This document shows positions 28,484 through 37,855 of a stretch of DNA of 64,000 nucleotides, piece after piece. The stretch is from positions 124,001 through 188,000 of the forward strand of contig NZ_JAUHHE010000006.1 of the NCBI RefSeq assembly GCF_030410375.1. The letters are read 5' to 3'. The translations under genes were made by a program, and so were the position numbers. Positions within the stretch are counted from its first letter, which is position 1, and each line of letters opens with the position of its first letter. The notes under the pieces are model-generated. The model worked only from the letters and a program-made list of their open reading frames with translations, was not told the origin of the DNA and searched no databases. Source of the DNA: Zwartia vadi (lineage in GTDB: Bacteria; Pseudomonadota; Gammaproteobacteria; Burkholderiales; Burkholderiaceae_B).

Positions 28484-30109
28484 ATGTCTTTGACTTATCC
28501 TTCTTGGAAAAGATGGTTGCTGGCCGTTTTGCTAGCTTTACCGCTGCAGTTCAGTTTTGCCGCCGACTTGGTCGATCGGAAAATACTGAGCGGTCTGGCT
28601 GGCGACAGCAACGAAGAGCGAGCCAAAGCGATTACTGCACTGGGACTTCTCTCGACTCCTGGCGCAGCCGAAGTGTTGGCTGCTCTGGGGGACGGCAACG
28701 TTCTGATTACCTCTGACGCGACAGTCTTGCTTGCGCGTACTCGCGAGCAAGCATTTAATCCCGTCACCGGCCAAACCATCACCGTCCCTGGCGATGCTCA
28801 GCCTCTGACGCTCAACAATCGCTTGCGCCGCGCGTTGCAATCTGCGCTTGCCAGTTCGGAACTATTTTCCTTGCAAGCGAGCGTTCGTCTCGCTGCCGCG
28901 CAAAGACTACAAAAAGAAGCGGATCCTTCCCGGGTCCCGATAATCGAGCGCGCGCTCGGTACAGAAAAAGATCAGACCATCAGGCGCGCACTGGAAGTCG
29001 CACTGGCCAGCGCCGCGCTGAAAAGCACCGAGGCCTCAGTGCGTCGTAATGCTGTCATCGCATTGGGCGAAAGCAAAAATCCCGCGTTCAAACCCGCACT
29101 GCTTGCATTGATCGAAGCGGATCGCTCAGGACGATACAGTGAAACCGATGAAACAGTTCGCGCCGCAGCCAACGTTGCTCTGTCACAAATCGAGCAACAC
29201 CAAACACTCGTCAGCTGGGTAGGTAATATTTTCTTTGGGGTGAGTCTTGGAAGTGTTTTGCTTCTCGCCGCATTAGGTCTCGCCATTACCTTTGGCTTGA
29301 TGGGTGTGATCAATATGGCGCATGGCGAACTGCTCATGATCGGTGCCTATGCAACATACATCGTCCAAGGTGTATTTAAGCAATGGCTACCCCAGTGGTT
29401 CGACTGGTATGTCTTGGCGGCATTACCCGTCGCATTTTTAATCACTGCAATAGTCGGCATGGCACTCGAGCGCACCGTCATTCGCTGGCTCTATGGTCGT
29501 CCCCTCGAAACTTTGCTTGCTACTTGGGGAATCAGTCTGATTTTGATGCAAGCGGTGCGCAGCATTTTTGGCGCTCAAAACGTCGAGGTTGCCAACCCAA
29601 GCTGGATGAGTGGTGGCATCCGGATTTTGGGTGATCTGACCTTGAGCTATAACCGGCTTGTCATTATTGGATTTGCCTTATGCGTCATGATTGCAGTATG
29701 GCTTGTGCTCAATTTCACCCGTCTGGGCTTATTTGTTCGCGCGATTACTCAAAATCGTCGTATGGCGGACTGTGTCGGCGTACCAACTGGCCGTGTAGAT
29801 ATGTTGGCCTTTGGTTTGGGCTCAGGCATCGCTGGGCTTGCGGGGGTCGCGCTCTCTCAGTTGAGCAACGTTGGCCCTGATCTCGGACGCGGTTATATCG
29901 TTGACTCTTTTATGGTGGTTGTGCTGGGCGGCGTCGGTCAACTGGCTGGAACGGTTGTCGCAGCGCTTGGCCTGGGGATACTCAATAAAATCATTGAGCC
30001 TTTCTGGGGTGCCGTGATCGCCAAAATCGCCATTCTGCTTTTCATTGTTCTGTTCGTACAAAAACGCCCTCAAGGACTCTTCGCGCCGAAAGGCAGGAGC
30101 GCGGAATGA
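28484..30109 (+). CDS. urtB: urea ABC transporter, permease UrtB
   Basis: A 541-residue permease. The N terminus has a signal-like helix and a periplasmic extension of about 230 residues with HEAT-like repeats (AKAITALGLLS, VRRNAVIALGESK), which is characteristic of UrtB. The LivH-type membrane domain follows, with LGLAITFGLMGVINMAHGELLMIGAY and the cytoplasmic coupling region FVRAITQNRRMADCVGV. It ends in an ATGA overlap with urtC. Confidence 0.94.
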   Translation: MSLTYPSWKRWLLAVLLALPLQFSFAADLVDRKILSGLAGDSNEERAKAITALGLLSTPGAAEVLAALGDGNVLITSDATVLLARTREQAFNPVTGQTITVPGDAQPLTLNNRLRRALQSALASSELFSLQASVRLAAAQRLQKEADPSRVPIIERALGTEKDQTIRRALEVALASAALKSTEASVRRNAVIALGESKNPAFKPALLALIEADRSGRYSETDETVRAAANVALSQIEQHQTLVSWVGNIFFGVSLGSVLLLAALGLAITFGLMGVINMAHGELLMIGAYATYIVQGVFKQWLPQWFDWYVLAALPVAFLITAIVGMALERTVIRWLYGRPLETLLATWGISLILMQAVRSIFGAQNVEVANPSWMSGGIRILGDLTLSYNRLVIIGFALCVMIAVWLVLNFTRLGLFVRAITQNRRMADCVGVPTGRVDMLAFGLGSGIAGLAGVALSQLSNVGPDLGRGYIVDSFMVVVLGGVGQLAGTVVAALGLGILNKIIEPFWGAVIAKIAILLFIVLFVQKRPQGLFAPKGRSAE

Positions 30110-31221
30110 GCACATTCACTATGCACGCACCGCTCGCTCAATCAGCAGGTCTTTATTCGCGTCAAGCCTGGACTGCCATCTTAGCTGTGGCAATCCTGTT
30201 GGCAAGTTTGCCAGCATTGAACTTGCTGTTTCCTGCGGGTCACGCTTTACATGTTTCCTCTTTTGCGATCAGCTTGATCGGTAAGTTTTTATGTTATGCC
30301 CTCGCGGCTCTGGCACTCGATCTTGTTTGGGGCTATACCGGTATTTTGTCGCTTGGGCATGGTTTGTTTTTTGCTCTCGGTGGCTATGCGCACGGCATGT
30401 ATCTGATGCGCGCTGCGAAATTATCGCCAGAGATTCTTCCTGACTTCATGGGTTTTTTAAGCTGGAAAACTTTTCCATGGTTCTGGTCGTTCACTGAGCA
30501 CTTCTGGTATGCCATGCTGCTCGTCATGCTCGTGCCCGGCCTGTTCGCGTTTCTATTCGGATATTTCGCCTTTCGCTCACGTATCAAAGGTGTCTATTTT
30601 TCGATCATTACTCAGGCACTGACTTTTGCTGCGATGTTGTTATTTTTCCGCAATGAAACAGGATTTGGCGGAAATAACGGTTTTACTGATTTCAAAAAAA
30701 TCCTTGGTTTTGATATTACGTCTGCAGATACACGAGCAGTGTTGTACTGGGTGAGTCTTGCAACCCTTTTATGTTCGCTCATCCTCGCACGCGCCATTAC
30801 TCAGTCCAAACTGGGCAGGGTACTCACAGCCATTCGCGACTCCGAAAATCGGCTGCGCTTTTTAGGCTACGAACCGTTGGGTTTTAAGCTCTTTATTTGG
30901 ACTGTATCAGCCATTCTCTGTGCGATTGCAGGCGCTTTATATGTCCCTCAGGTCGGCATTATCAATCCTAGTGAAATGTCGACTGAAAACTCCATCGAGA
31001 TGGTCATTTGGGTTGCGACGGGAGGTCGAGGCACTCTCATTGGTCCGATCATTGGCGCCGGCACGATCAATGGTCTGAAGACATGGTTCACGAGCGTCTT
31101 CCCTGAGTTCTGGCTTTACGCGCTCGGCCTCATTTTTGTTCTTGTGACCCTCTTCCTACCACAAGGCATTGTGGGACTGGCACGGAATCTGGGACATCGC
31201 ATCAAGGGTTTAAAGATATGA
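30106..31221 (+). CDS. urtC: urea ABC transporter, permease UrtC
   Basis: The second permease, 371 residues, LivM type, with about ten hydrophobic helices. Marker segments are LALDLVWGYTGILSLGHGLFFALGGYAHGMYLMR and the coupling helix AIRDSENRLRFLGYEP. It overlaps both neighbours by four bases (ATGA), indicating coupled translation. Confidence 0.94.
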   Translation: MSTFTMHAPLAQSAGLYSRQAWTAILAVAILLASLPALNLLFPAGHALHVSSFAISLIGKFLCYALAALALDLVWGYTGILSLGHGLFFALGGYAHGMYLMRAAKLSPEILPDFMGFLSWKTFPWFWSFTEHFWYAMLLVMLVPGLFAFLFGYFAFRSRIKGVYFSIITQALTFAAMLLFFRNETGFGGNNGFTDFKKILGFDITSADTRAVLYWVSLATLLCSLILARAITQSKLGRVLTAIRDSENRLRFLGYEPLGFKLFIWTVSAILCAIAGALYVPQVGIINPSEMSTENSIEMVIWVATGGRGTLIGPIIGAGTINGLKTWFTSVFPEFWLYALGLIFVLVTLFLPQGIVGLARNLGHRIKGLKI

Positions 31222-32069
31222 CCGCTCGACCGACAGTCATGACAGATAAAGACGCAGTCCTGGAAGGTGGCGCGGGCGGCGAGGCTTCCTATGGTCGCCC
31301 AAAACACTCGGGGGTCGATACGACCCATGGTGCAATTCTTTATCTTGAGTCGGTCAGTGTTGTCTTTGATGGTTTCAAGGCCCTCAACAATCTGTCCCTT
31401 GATATTGATGTAGGAGAGTTGCGCTGCATTATCGGACCAAACGGCGCAGGCAAAACAACCATGATGGATGTCATGACCGGCAAAACGCGGGCAACCTCTG
31501 GCTCTGTTTTTTTTGGTCAAAATTACGACCTGTCGACATTGAGCGAAGCCCAAATCGCTGACATTGGTATTGGTAGAAAATTTCAACGACCGACCGTCTT
31601 TGAACATCACTCGGTATTCGAAAATCTTGAGCTCGCCATGAAAGCCAATAAAGGGGTTCAGTCGACTCTCTTTGCCCGACTCAACAGCACAGAGCGTGAC
31701 AAAATCGCTTCGACTCTCGAGATGCTTCGTCTCACTGCCGAACATCAGCGTCTGGCAGGACTCCTGTCGCACGGTCAAAAACAATGGCTTGAGATCGGCA
31801 TGCTGCTCATTCAGGAGCCTCTATTGCTTCTGCTCGACGAACCTGTCGCCGGAATGACCGATGCAGAAACAGAGCGAACGGGCGAGCTTTTAAACGAATT
31901 GCGCGGCAAACATTCTCTGGTTGTCGTCGAACACGACATGGACTTTGTCACACAAATCGCGCAAGGCGGCAAAGTCACTGTTCTGTGCGAAGGCTCTGTG
32001 CTCGCTGAAGGCACCATGCAACAAGTGCAAGAAGATCCGCGTGTGATTGAAGTGTACCTGGGGCGATAG
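31218..32069 (+). CDS. urtD: urea ABC transporter, ATPase UrtD
   Basis: A 283-residue LivG-type ATPase. Walker A is GPNGAGKTT. The signature region is LLSHGQKQWLEIGMLL (LSHGQ in place of LSGGQ, usual in this family) and Walker B is LLLLDEPVAGMTD. The H-loop His is in VVEHDMDFV. The first 35 residues are variable and Gly-rich. Confidence 0.94.
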   Translation: MTARPTVMTDKDAVLEGGAGGEASYGRPKHSGVDTTHGAILYLESVSVVFDGFKALNNLSLDIDVGELRCIIGPNGAGKTTMMDVMTGKTRATSGSVFFGQNYDLSTLSEAQIADIGIGRKFQRPTVFEHHSVFENLELAMKANKGVQSTLFARLNSTERDKIASTLEMLRLTAEHQRLAGLLSHGQKQWLEIGMLLIQEPLLLLLDEPVAGMTDAETERTGELLNELRGKHSLVVVEHDMDFVTQIAQGGKVTVLCEGSVLAEGTMQQVQEDPRVIEVYLGR

Positions 32070-32073
32070 CATC

Positions 32074-32772
32074 ATGTTGGATGTTCACGACATCAATCAG
32101 TTTTACGGCAGCAGCCACACCTTGAGAGGCATCTCCTTGAGCATTAAACAAGGCGAGTGCCTAGGTTTGCTGGGCCGTAACGGCGTAGGTAAAACAACAC
32201 TTTTGAAATGCCTCATGGGTGTTCAACATATCTCTTCAGGTTCAATTTCTTTTTTAGGTGATGAAATCAGTCATCTTTCCCCCCATGCCAGAGCCAAGCT
32301 GGGGATCGCCTATGTCCCGCAAGGTCGAGAGATTTTTGCGCGCCTGACGGTCGAGGAAAATATTTTGATGGGCATGGCAACCAAACCCAGTCGACAGGCC
32401 CACGACATCAAGGAAGAAGTATTTGATTTATTTCCGGTACTTCGCGCCATGCTGAAACGGCGGGGTGGTGACTTATCGGGCGGTCAGCAACAGCAGCTCG
32501 CCATTGCTCGGGCACTCGTTGCCGACCCCAAACTCATTATTTTTGACGAACCGACTGAGGGTATCCAGCCTTCAATCATCAAAGACATCGGTCGCGTGAT
32601 CAATTTGCTGCGCGACCGAGGGGATATCGCGATCCTGTTGTGCGAGCAATATTTTGATTTTGCACGAGAACTAGCCGACCGCTTTGTGGTGTTATCCAGA
32701 GGGGAAGTCGTTGTGTCTGGGGACCGATCTGAAATGGATAACGAAGATGTACGAAGGTATCTTTCCGTCTAA
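32074..32772 (+). CDS. urtE: urea ABC transporter, ATPase UrtE
   Basis: A 232-residue LivF-type ATPase with Walker A GRNGVGKTT, signature LSGGQQQQLAIARAL and Walker B LIIFDEPTEGIQPSI. The phrase YVPQGREIFARLTVEENILMG is typical of UrtE. ATG 32074 begins four bases after the urtD stop; an in-frame start at 32047 would overlap urtD. It closes the urt operon. No urease genes follow, so urea hydrolysis must be encoded elsewhere. Confidence 0.94.
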   Translation: MLDVHDINQFYGSSHTLRGISLSIKQGECLGLLGRNGVGKTTLLKCLMGVQHISSGSISFLGDEISHLSPHARAKLGIAYVPQGREIFARLTVEENILMGMATKPSRQAHDIKEEVFDLFPVLRAMLKRRGGDLSGGQQQQLAIARALVADPKLIIFDEPTEGIQPSIIKDIGRVINLLRDRGDIAILLCEQYFDFARELADRFVVLSRGEVVVSGDRSEMDNEDVRRYLSV

Positions 32773-32821
32773 GTTTGAGCCATGGAGAAAGGTTTCGGCC
32801 ATAGTGGAAAGACTCGACGGA

Positions 32822-32936
32822 CAGATAGGGGTTGCCCTCCCCCTCAGATAGGCGTTGCTCTCCCCCTCAGATAGGCGGTGCCCTCCCCCTCAGATAGGCG
32901 TTGCTCTCCCCCTCAGATAGGCGGTGCCCTCCCCCC
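32822..32936. repeat. tandem repeat, five copies of 23 bp
   Basis: Five head-to-tail 23-bp units start at 32822, 32845, 32868, 32891 and 32914. Each begins CAGATAGG and ends in a C-rich stretch. Units 2 and 4 are identical. Units 3 and 5 differ from them at two shared positions and from each other only at the last base, so the array grew by duplication of a 46-bp pair. It lies between urtE and palindromic copy B. No ORF uses it convincingly. Confidence 0.95.
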
Positions 32937-32955
32937 TAAGCAACATTGATCCAAG

Positions 32956-33154
32956 CGAACCGGTTCGGCCTGCTGGCTGGAGGCGCGTCAAGGACAGGCC
33001 GAGCTGGACGAGCAACTGGCGACAAATCGGCTCCGCCTGTCTGAGGCCCGCACGGGCCGAGTTCGGAGCCGATCAGCCAGTAATCGTACAGCGAGGGAAG
33101 TGGGCAAAGCCCACCCGTCCGCCGCGTCCCCAGCCAGCAGGCCGAGCCGGTTCG
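32956..33154 (+). repeat. nested palindromic element, copy B
   Basis: Outer arms 32956-32980 and 33130-33154 pair at 24 of 25 positions, the exception being a G-U pair if transcribed on the plus strand. Inner arms 33027-33035 and 33064-33072 pair at 9 of 9. The apical stem is GGCCC-GCAC-GGGCC (33045-33058). The hairpin GTGGGC-AAA-GCCCAC is at 33100-33114. Compared with copy A, the outer arms have unrelated sequence yet are still self-complementary. Two inner base pairs differ by compensatory change. It ends 120 bases before tcuA. Confidence 0.9.
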
Positions 33155-33274
33155 CGGACTCCCAAATACCCCAAAACCCGCCCCTCTACCCGCACGACAC
33201 CCCCACATTCCCCTACAATGTGCCACGTTTTTATTCAAACTCAACGCGAACAAAAAACACCGCGAGGCAAGAAC

Positions 33275-34690
33275 ATGTGGGACGTAGTCGTAGTCGGGGG
33301 TGGTAACGCCGCCCTGTGCAGCGCATTAATGGCTCGAGAAGCCGGAGCAAGCGTACTGATACTGGAGGCATCACCCAAGGAGTGGCGCGGAGGAAACTCC
33401 CAGCACACCCGCAACCTGCGTTGCATGCACGATGCGCCGCAAGATGTGTTGGTCGATGCTTACCCCGAAGAAGAATACTGGCAAGATTTGCTTAAAGTCA
33501 CCGGCGGCATCACCAACGAAAAACTCGCCCGCATGGTCATCCGCGAGTCTTCGACTTGTCGCCCCTGGATGGAAAAGCATGGCGTGCGCTTTCAGCCCTC
33601 CCTGTCAGGTACGCTTCACGTCGCGCGCACGAACGCATTCTTTATGGGCGGCGGCAAAGCACTCGTCAACGCCTACTACCGAAGCGCTGAAAAACTCGGC
33701 GTCGATATTTTGTACGACTCCCCGGTTGACGACCTGGAAATCAAAGACGGAAAATTCATCGCTGCCCGAGTCGGTGACAAGCGCTACGAAGGACATGCCG
33801 TAGTGTTGGGTTGCGGCGGTTTTGAATCTGATCGTGCCTGGCTGCGTGAAGCCTGGGGACAAAACGAGCGTGGCGAATGGCCGGCAGATAATTTCCTGAT
33901 TCGAGGCACCCGCTACAACATGGGTGTAGTACTCAAAGTCATGATGCGCGAAGGCGCTGACACAATGGGCGATCCCACACAGGCCCATTGCGTCGCAATC
34001 GATGCACGCGCCCCCCTCTATGATGGCGGAATCTGTACACGTATCGACTGTGTCTCACTCGGGATCGTCGTCAACCGTGAAGCCAAACGTTTCTATGACG
34101 AGGGCGAAGACTTTTGGCCCAAGCGTTATGCTTTATGGGGTCGCTTAGTCGCCATGCAGCCCGGACAAATCGCCTACTCCATTATTGATGCGAAATCCGT
34201 TGGACGCTTCATGCCTCCAGTGTTTGATGGCGTCAAAGCCGATACTCTCCCTGAGCTGGCGCGCAAGCTCGAGCTCGATGTGGACACTTTCATGGAAACG
34301 GTCAATAGTTTCAACGCGGCTTGCCGGGTCGGCACCTTTGATCACACGATCCAGGATGATTGCTACACCGAAGGAATTACGCCTGAAAAAACACACTGGG
34401 CACGCCCCTTGGATACCGGACCGTTCTATGGCTATGCCGTGCGTCCAGGCGTAACCTTTACTTACTTCGGCCTGACCACCGACGAAAAGGCGAGCGTGTT
34501 TTTTGGCGGCAAAGCCAGCCCCAACATGTTTGCTGCCGGAGAGATTAATGCCGGCAACGTCTTAGGCAAAGGTTATACAGCAGGAGTTGGCATGTCGATC
34601 GGTACGGCCTTTGGCCGGATCGCCGGAACGCAAGCAGCCCTGGCAGCGAAAAAGATGAAAGAAGGAGCAGTCCAGCATGCAGCAGCTTGA
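33275..34690 (+). CDS. tcuA: FAD-dependent tricarballylate dehydrogenase TcuA
   Basis: A flavoprotein of the fumarate reductase/succinate dehydrogenase flavoprotein group (471 residues). The N-terminal FAD fold is [29 protein letters not shown], and the C terminus has [32 protein letters not shown]. In Salmonella, TcuA oxidises tricarballylate to cis-aconitate and TcuB re-oxidises the flavin. The ATG at 33275 has GAGG upstream; a longer reading would run through palindromic copy B. It overlaps tcuB by 14 bases. Substrate is inferred from similarity and pairing. Confidence 0.87.
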   Translation: MWDVVVVGGGNAALCSALMAREAGASVLILEASPKEWRGGNSQHTRNLRCMHDAPQDVLVDAYPEEEYWQDLLKVTGGITNEKLARMVIRESSTCRPWMEKHGVRFQPSLSGTLHVARTNAFFMGGGKALVNAYYRSAEKLGVDILYDSPVDDLEIKDGKFIAARVGDKRYEGHAVVLGCGGFESDRAWLREAWGQNERGEWPADNFLIRGTRYNMGVVLKVMMREGADTMGDPTQAHCVAIDARAPLYDGGICTRIDCVSLGIVVNREAKRFYDEGEDFWPKRYALWGRLVAMQPGQIAYSIIDAKSVGRFMPPVFDGVKADTLPELARKLELDVDTFMETVNSFNAACRVGTFDHTIQDDCYTEGITPEKTHWARPLDTGPFYGYAVRPGVTFTYFGLTTDEKASVFFGGKASPNMFAAGEINAGNVLGKGYTAGVGMSIGTAFGRIAGTQAALAAKKMKEGAVQHAAA

Positions 34691-35864
34691 ATCACTGACC
34701 CGCGAAGCACAAAATCTCGCGGGCGCCTCTGAGCACTCCGTGACATGGCACAAAAAAGGCATCACTGAAAACGAAGCCGAAGTCGCGCGACAAATGCAAA
34801 TCTGTAACGCCTGTCGTTACTGCGAAGGTTTCTGCGCGGTGTTTCCCGCCATGACCCGTCGCCTTCAGTTCGACAGCAAGGCGGACCTGAATTATCTGGC
34901 CAACCTCTGTCACAACTGCGGTGCTTGTTTACACGCGTGCCAGTACGCACCTCCGCACGAGTTCATGGTCAATATCCCCCAGGCAATGGCTAAAGTTCGC
35001 ATGGAGACCTATACAGACTTTGCGTGGCCCGCTGCGATGGGAGCCTTGTACAAACGCAATGGACTAACCGTTTCGATGGCGACGGCATTTGGACTCGCCT
35101 TGTTTCTGGTGCTGGCGCTGATCTCACAAGGCACACTGTGGCATGAGCCTCTTGCAGGCAATTTTTATGCTGTGTTCCCGCACAATACCCTGGTCGTATT
35201 ATTCGGCTCGGTCTTTGGCTTCTCCATTTTGTCACTCCTTATTGGAGTGGTTCGGTTTTGGCGAGAAATCACACCGGGACAAGCAAGCGGCGCCGCAGTA
35301 GGTGAAGCGGCGCACTACGCGCTCAAGCTCAAGTATCTGGACGGCGGCCATGGAGAGGGCTGTAACGACGAAGATGACAAGTTCACCTTACGACGTCGCA
35401 TGTATCACCACTTTACCTTCTACGGCTTCATGCTGTGCTTTGCCGCAACCTCGGTTGCCACAATCTATCACTATGTTTTCGGCTGGGAAGCCCCTTACGG
35501 CTATACCAGCCTGCCAGTGATCCTCGGTACAGTCGGTGGCATCGGGCTATTAATTGGCCCGGCGGGTCTGTTCTGGCTCAATAAGAGACGCTCCCCTCTC
35601 CATGGAGACAAGGCGCAACAACCAATGGATCGCGGCTTTATCGCACTGCTGTTCTGGACCAGTCTGACAGGACTCGCGCTACTGGTTTGGCGAGACACAG
35701 GCGCCATGGCACTGCTCCTGGCGATACACCTGGGCTTTGTGATGGCCTTGTTCCTGACAATGCCCTACGGCAAATTCGCACATGGCTTCTATCGCTGCGC
35801 GGCACTGCTGAAGTCCTCGATCGAAAAGCGTATGCCAAATAAACTGTCCCTCGGCTCGGACTGA
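34677..35864 (+). CDS. tcuB: tricarballylate utilisation membrane iron-sulfur protein TcuB
   Basis: A 395-residue protein with two ferredoxin-like cysteine clusters, [11 protein letters not shown] and [11 protein letters not shown]. Several transmembrane helices and conserved His residues ([20 protein letters not shown]) follow and suggest heme or quinone contact. It passes electrons from TcuA to the membrane. No tcuC transporter or tcuR regulator adjoins the pair. Confidence 0.88.
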   Translation: MQQLESLTREAQNLAGASEHSVTWHKKGITENEAEVARQMQICNACRYCEGFCAVFPAMTRRLQFDSKADLNYLANLCHNCGACLHACQYAPPHEFMVNIPQAMAKVRMETYTDFAWPAAMGALYKRNGLTVSMATAFGLALFLVLALISQGTLWHEPLAGNFYAVFPHNTLVVLFGSVFGFSILSLLIGVVRFWREITPGQASGAAVGEAAHYALKLKYLDGGHGEGCNDEDDKFTLRRRMYHHFTFYGFMLCFAATSVATIYHYVFGWEAPYGYTSLPVILGTVGGIGLLIGPAGLFWLNKRRSPLHGDKAQQPMDRGFIALLFWTSLTGLALLVWRDTGAMALLLAIHLGFVMALFLTMPYGKFAHGFYRCAALLKSSIEKRMPNKLSLGSD

Positions 35865-35876
35865 TCGCCTCCAAAT

Positions 35877-35919
35877 AAAAAACGCGCTGCGTGATATCAA
35901 TCCACGCAGCGCGTTTTTT
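35877..35919. terminator. bidirectional intrinsic terminator
   Basis: A perfect 11-bp stem, CGCGCTGCGTG (35883-35893) with CACGCAGCGCG (35903-35913), is flanked by six A on the left and six T on the right. It can therefore end tcuAB on the plus strand and the hydroxylase gene on the minus strand. Confidence 0.95.
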
Positions 35920-35930
35920 ATTTCACCTCT

Positions 35931-36920
35931 TTACTTCTGCTGACTTTCAAAACCCGCGGTTTTGGAACCCAACATCCGTCGCAATCCCAGCCACTGCTGT
36001 GAAAGAAAAGTGCGCCCGTAATCACGGTTGCCGCCTGAAGGCTCTTGATCATGGATACCTGTTTTAGCGTAGCCAGTGTTGTAGCGCGCAGTACCGAACA
36101 AAATATCCCAGATGGGAAATAACACTGCAAAATTGTGACCACGCGCAGGTCCTGCAGTGGACTCGTTGTATTCAATTGAATGATGGTAGCGATGAAACTT
36201 TGGGCCCACGAGCAAACGCTCACCGATCTTTCCAAAAGACATCCGGATATTGGCGTGCGAATAGCTTTCCACCAATTGACTCAATACGACCAACAAAATG
36301 AACTGTCCAGGTGGCACACCGATCAACTTGGATACAAGCACAATGACCGTATCGCGCAAGAGACTATCGAGCAGGTGATTACGGTTGTCGCTCCACATTG
36401 TCATTTGCCGCTGGCTGTGATGCACCGCGTGCAAACTCCAGAACCAGGCAAAGCGGTGTTGGGCCCGATGATAAAAATAATCGACCGCATCGAAAATCAA
36501 CAGATACATGATGAAACTGACCCATGCGATATCTGTCACGCCTGGCCAAATCTGATCAACGTGGAATGTGGTGAACCCGGAAATACTTGCCTGCCCCGAC
36601 AGCGCGTCCCAAAGGGGCACGACCGAAAAAAACAACACCACTCTGAACAAACCGAGACGATGGATCAACGTATACAGAATATCAATGCGCACCTGATGTC
36701 GATCCACCATGGGCTCGACAGGACGCCAACGCTGCAAGGCACCAAACACTAAAGCAATCAGTGCGATCTGCAGCATCCCGATCAACAGCCACATGGTGCC
36801 ATCGTAGGCGTCTTCAATAAAGCCACTGAGTCCAAGATGAAACATCACGGGCTGCACAATCGTTTCAAACAACCATTGCTGAGCGGAATCAAATAATTCA
36901 AGTACAGTATTCATCATCAT
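35931..36920 (-). CDS. sterol desaturase/fatty acid hydroxylase family membrane protein
   Basis: A 329-residue membrane protein with the eight-histidine di-iron pattern: DYFYHRAQH, SLHAVHHSQ and KFHRYHHSIE, between hydrophobic helices. The family hydroxylates or desaturates lipids using O2. In bacteria without sterols the substrate is probably a fatty acid or another lipid; it cannot be named. It overlaps the upstream deacetylase gene by four bases. Confidence 0.85.
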   Translation of the reverse strand: MMMNTVLELFDSAQQWLFETIVQPVMFHLGLSGFIEDAYDGTMWLLIGMLQIALIALVFGALQRWRPVEPMVDRHQVRIDILYTLIHRLGLFRVVLFFSVVPLWDALSGQASISGFTTFHVDQIWPGVTDIAWVSFIMYLLIFDAVDYFYHRAQHRFAWFWSLHAVHHSQRQMTMWSDNRNHLLDSLLRDTVIVLVSKLIGVPPGQFILLVVLSQLVESYSHANIRMSFGKIGERLLVGPKFHRYHHSIEYNESTAGPARGHNFAVLFPIWDILFGTARYNTGYAKTGIHDQEPSGGNRDYGRTFLSQQWLGLRRMLGSKTAGFESQQK

Positions 36921-37855
36921 TGCTTCAACTGAGGTTTTAATACAGCGCGATACGTTGGGTGATTGTCGATCGTTTCAAAACAAAATCCTTTTGCTTTCAA
37001 CCCCTGGATCAAGGGCTCCAGCACGGCCGGTGCCCAAGGGTCTTTGCGAGACCAGATACCCAAGTGCGCCAATAAAATATCGCCACTCCGGATGTTGCGC
37101 AGGGCGCGATCAAGCAACATTTGATTAGGATACTGTTCACTTGACAGCTCATCGCCTAAAAACCCTGCGGGAGACCAGCCAACATGGGTGTAGCCACATT
37201 CGGCGGCGGCTTTTAACAAAGCGGGCGAAGTGCGACCACCCGCTGCACGGAACAGAGGCAACATTTGCTTGCCAGTCATTTCCTTAAAACGCTCGACAGG
37301 ACGATTCAGCTCGCGGCAGTAGTCCTGAGCGGACCAAATTTGGGCTTTTCCTTCCAGGGGCCCCGCACTCGCCCGCACCCTGAATTGACCATCCGGCAAG
37401 TCAGCCCGCCAATAGACATGATCGTAGGTATGCGAAGCAAAAACATGCCCCTGCTCACTCATTTTTTTCCACCAGGGTGCCCACACATCATCCAGACTGC
37501 CTCCCCCTGTCCGGGTGCGCTCATTGGCCAGAAAAAAAGTGGCGCGCACCTGTTGCCGGTTCAGAACCTCCTCGACAAAGGGTGCGATCTCCATATGGCC
37601 CGTATCAAAAGTTAGATAGAGCGGTCTTGTACAGACCGCCGGGGCGGGTGCAGCTGTCGCAACCGCTCCACTCTCAACCAAAGCTTCTGCTGGAGGGTTT
37701 GTCTCAGGTGCAGGTAGAGGAACCTCCAGAACAAACTGATTGTTCTGCTCAGTCTCATTCTGAGCAAGCACCACAGATGGCGACACAAAAAATAATTGTG
37801 CGCATACAACCAAGAGGGCGCGTCCGTACAAAGAGCGCCTAATCACGGCTCGCAT
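36917..37855 (-). CDS. polysaccharide deacetylase family (NodB-like) protein
   Basis: A 312-residue exported protein with a signal peptide ending VVLAQ, a Pro/Glu/Ala-rich linker and a NodB domain. Motif 1 reads TFDTGH instead of TFDDGP, so the catalytic Asp is kept but the metal-binding Asp is Thr. Motif 2 SHTYDH is intact. The C-terminal LLAHLG replaces the usual LLHD. It may deacetylate an envelope glycan or be inactive. ATG 37855 (17-base overlap with the upstream gene) is preferred to an earlier start at 37924. Confidence 0.78.
   Translation of the reverse strand: MRAVIRRSLYGRALLVVCAQLFFVSPSVVLAQNETEQNNQFVLEVPLPAPETNPPAEALVESGAVATAAPAPAVCTRPLYLTFDTGHMEIAPFVEEVLNRQQVRATFFLANERTRTGGGSLDDVWAPWWKKMSEQGHVFASHTYDHVYWRADLPDGQFRVRASAGPLEGKAQIWSAQDYCRELNRPVERFKEMTGKQMLPLFRAAGGRTSPALLKAAAECGYTHVGWSPAGFLGDELSSEQYPNQMLLDRALRNIRSGDILLAHLGIWSRKDPWAPAVLEPLIQGLKAKGFCFETIDNHPTYRAVLKPQLKQ

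Noticed and set aside
27208-32772. Branched-chain amino-acid (Liv) transporter.
   Set aside because: The HEAT-like N-terminal extension of the first permease, the UrtA segments and the sigma-54/NtrC control all favour urea.
32822-32936. CRISPR array.
   Set aside because: The 23-bp units are directly adjacent with no unique spacers, and no cas genes are present.
32924-33274. A 117-codon N-terminal extension of TcuA reading through copy B.
   Set aside because: It would translate the palindrome and low-complexity Pro/Arg sequence. The FAD fold begins at once at the ATG 33275, which has a ribosome-binding site.
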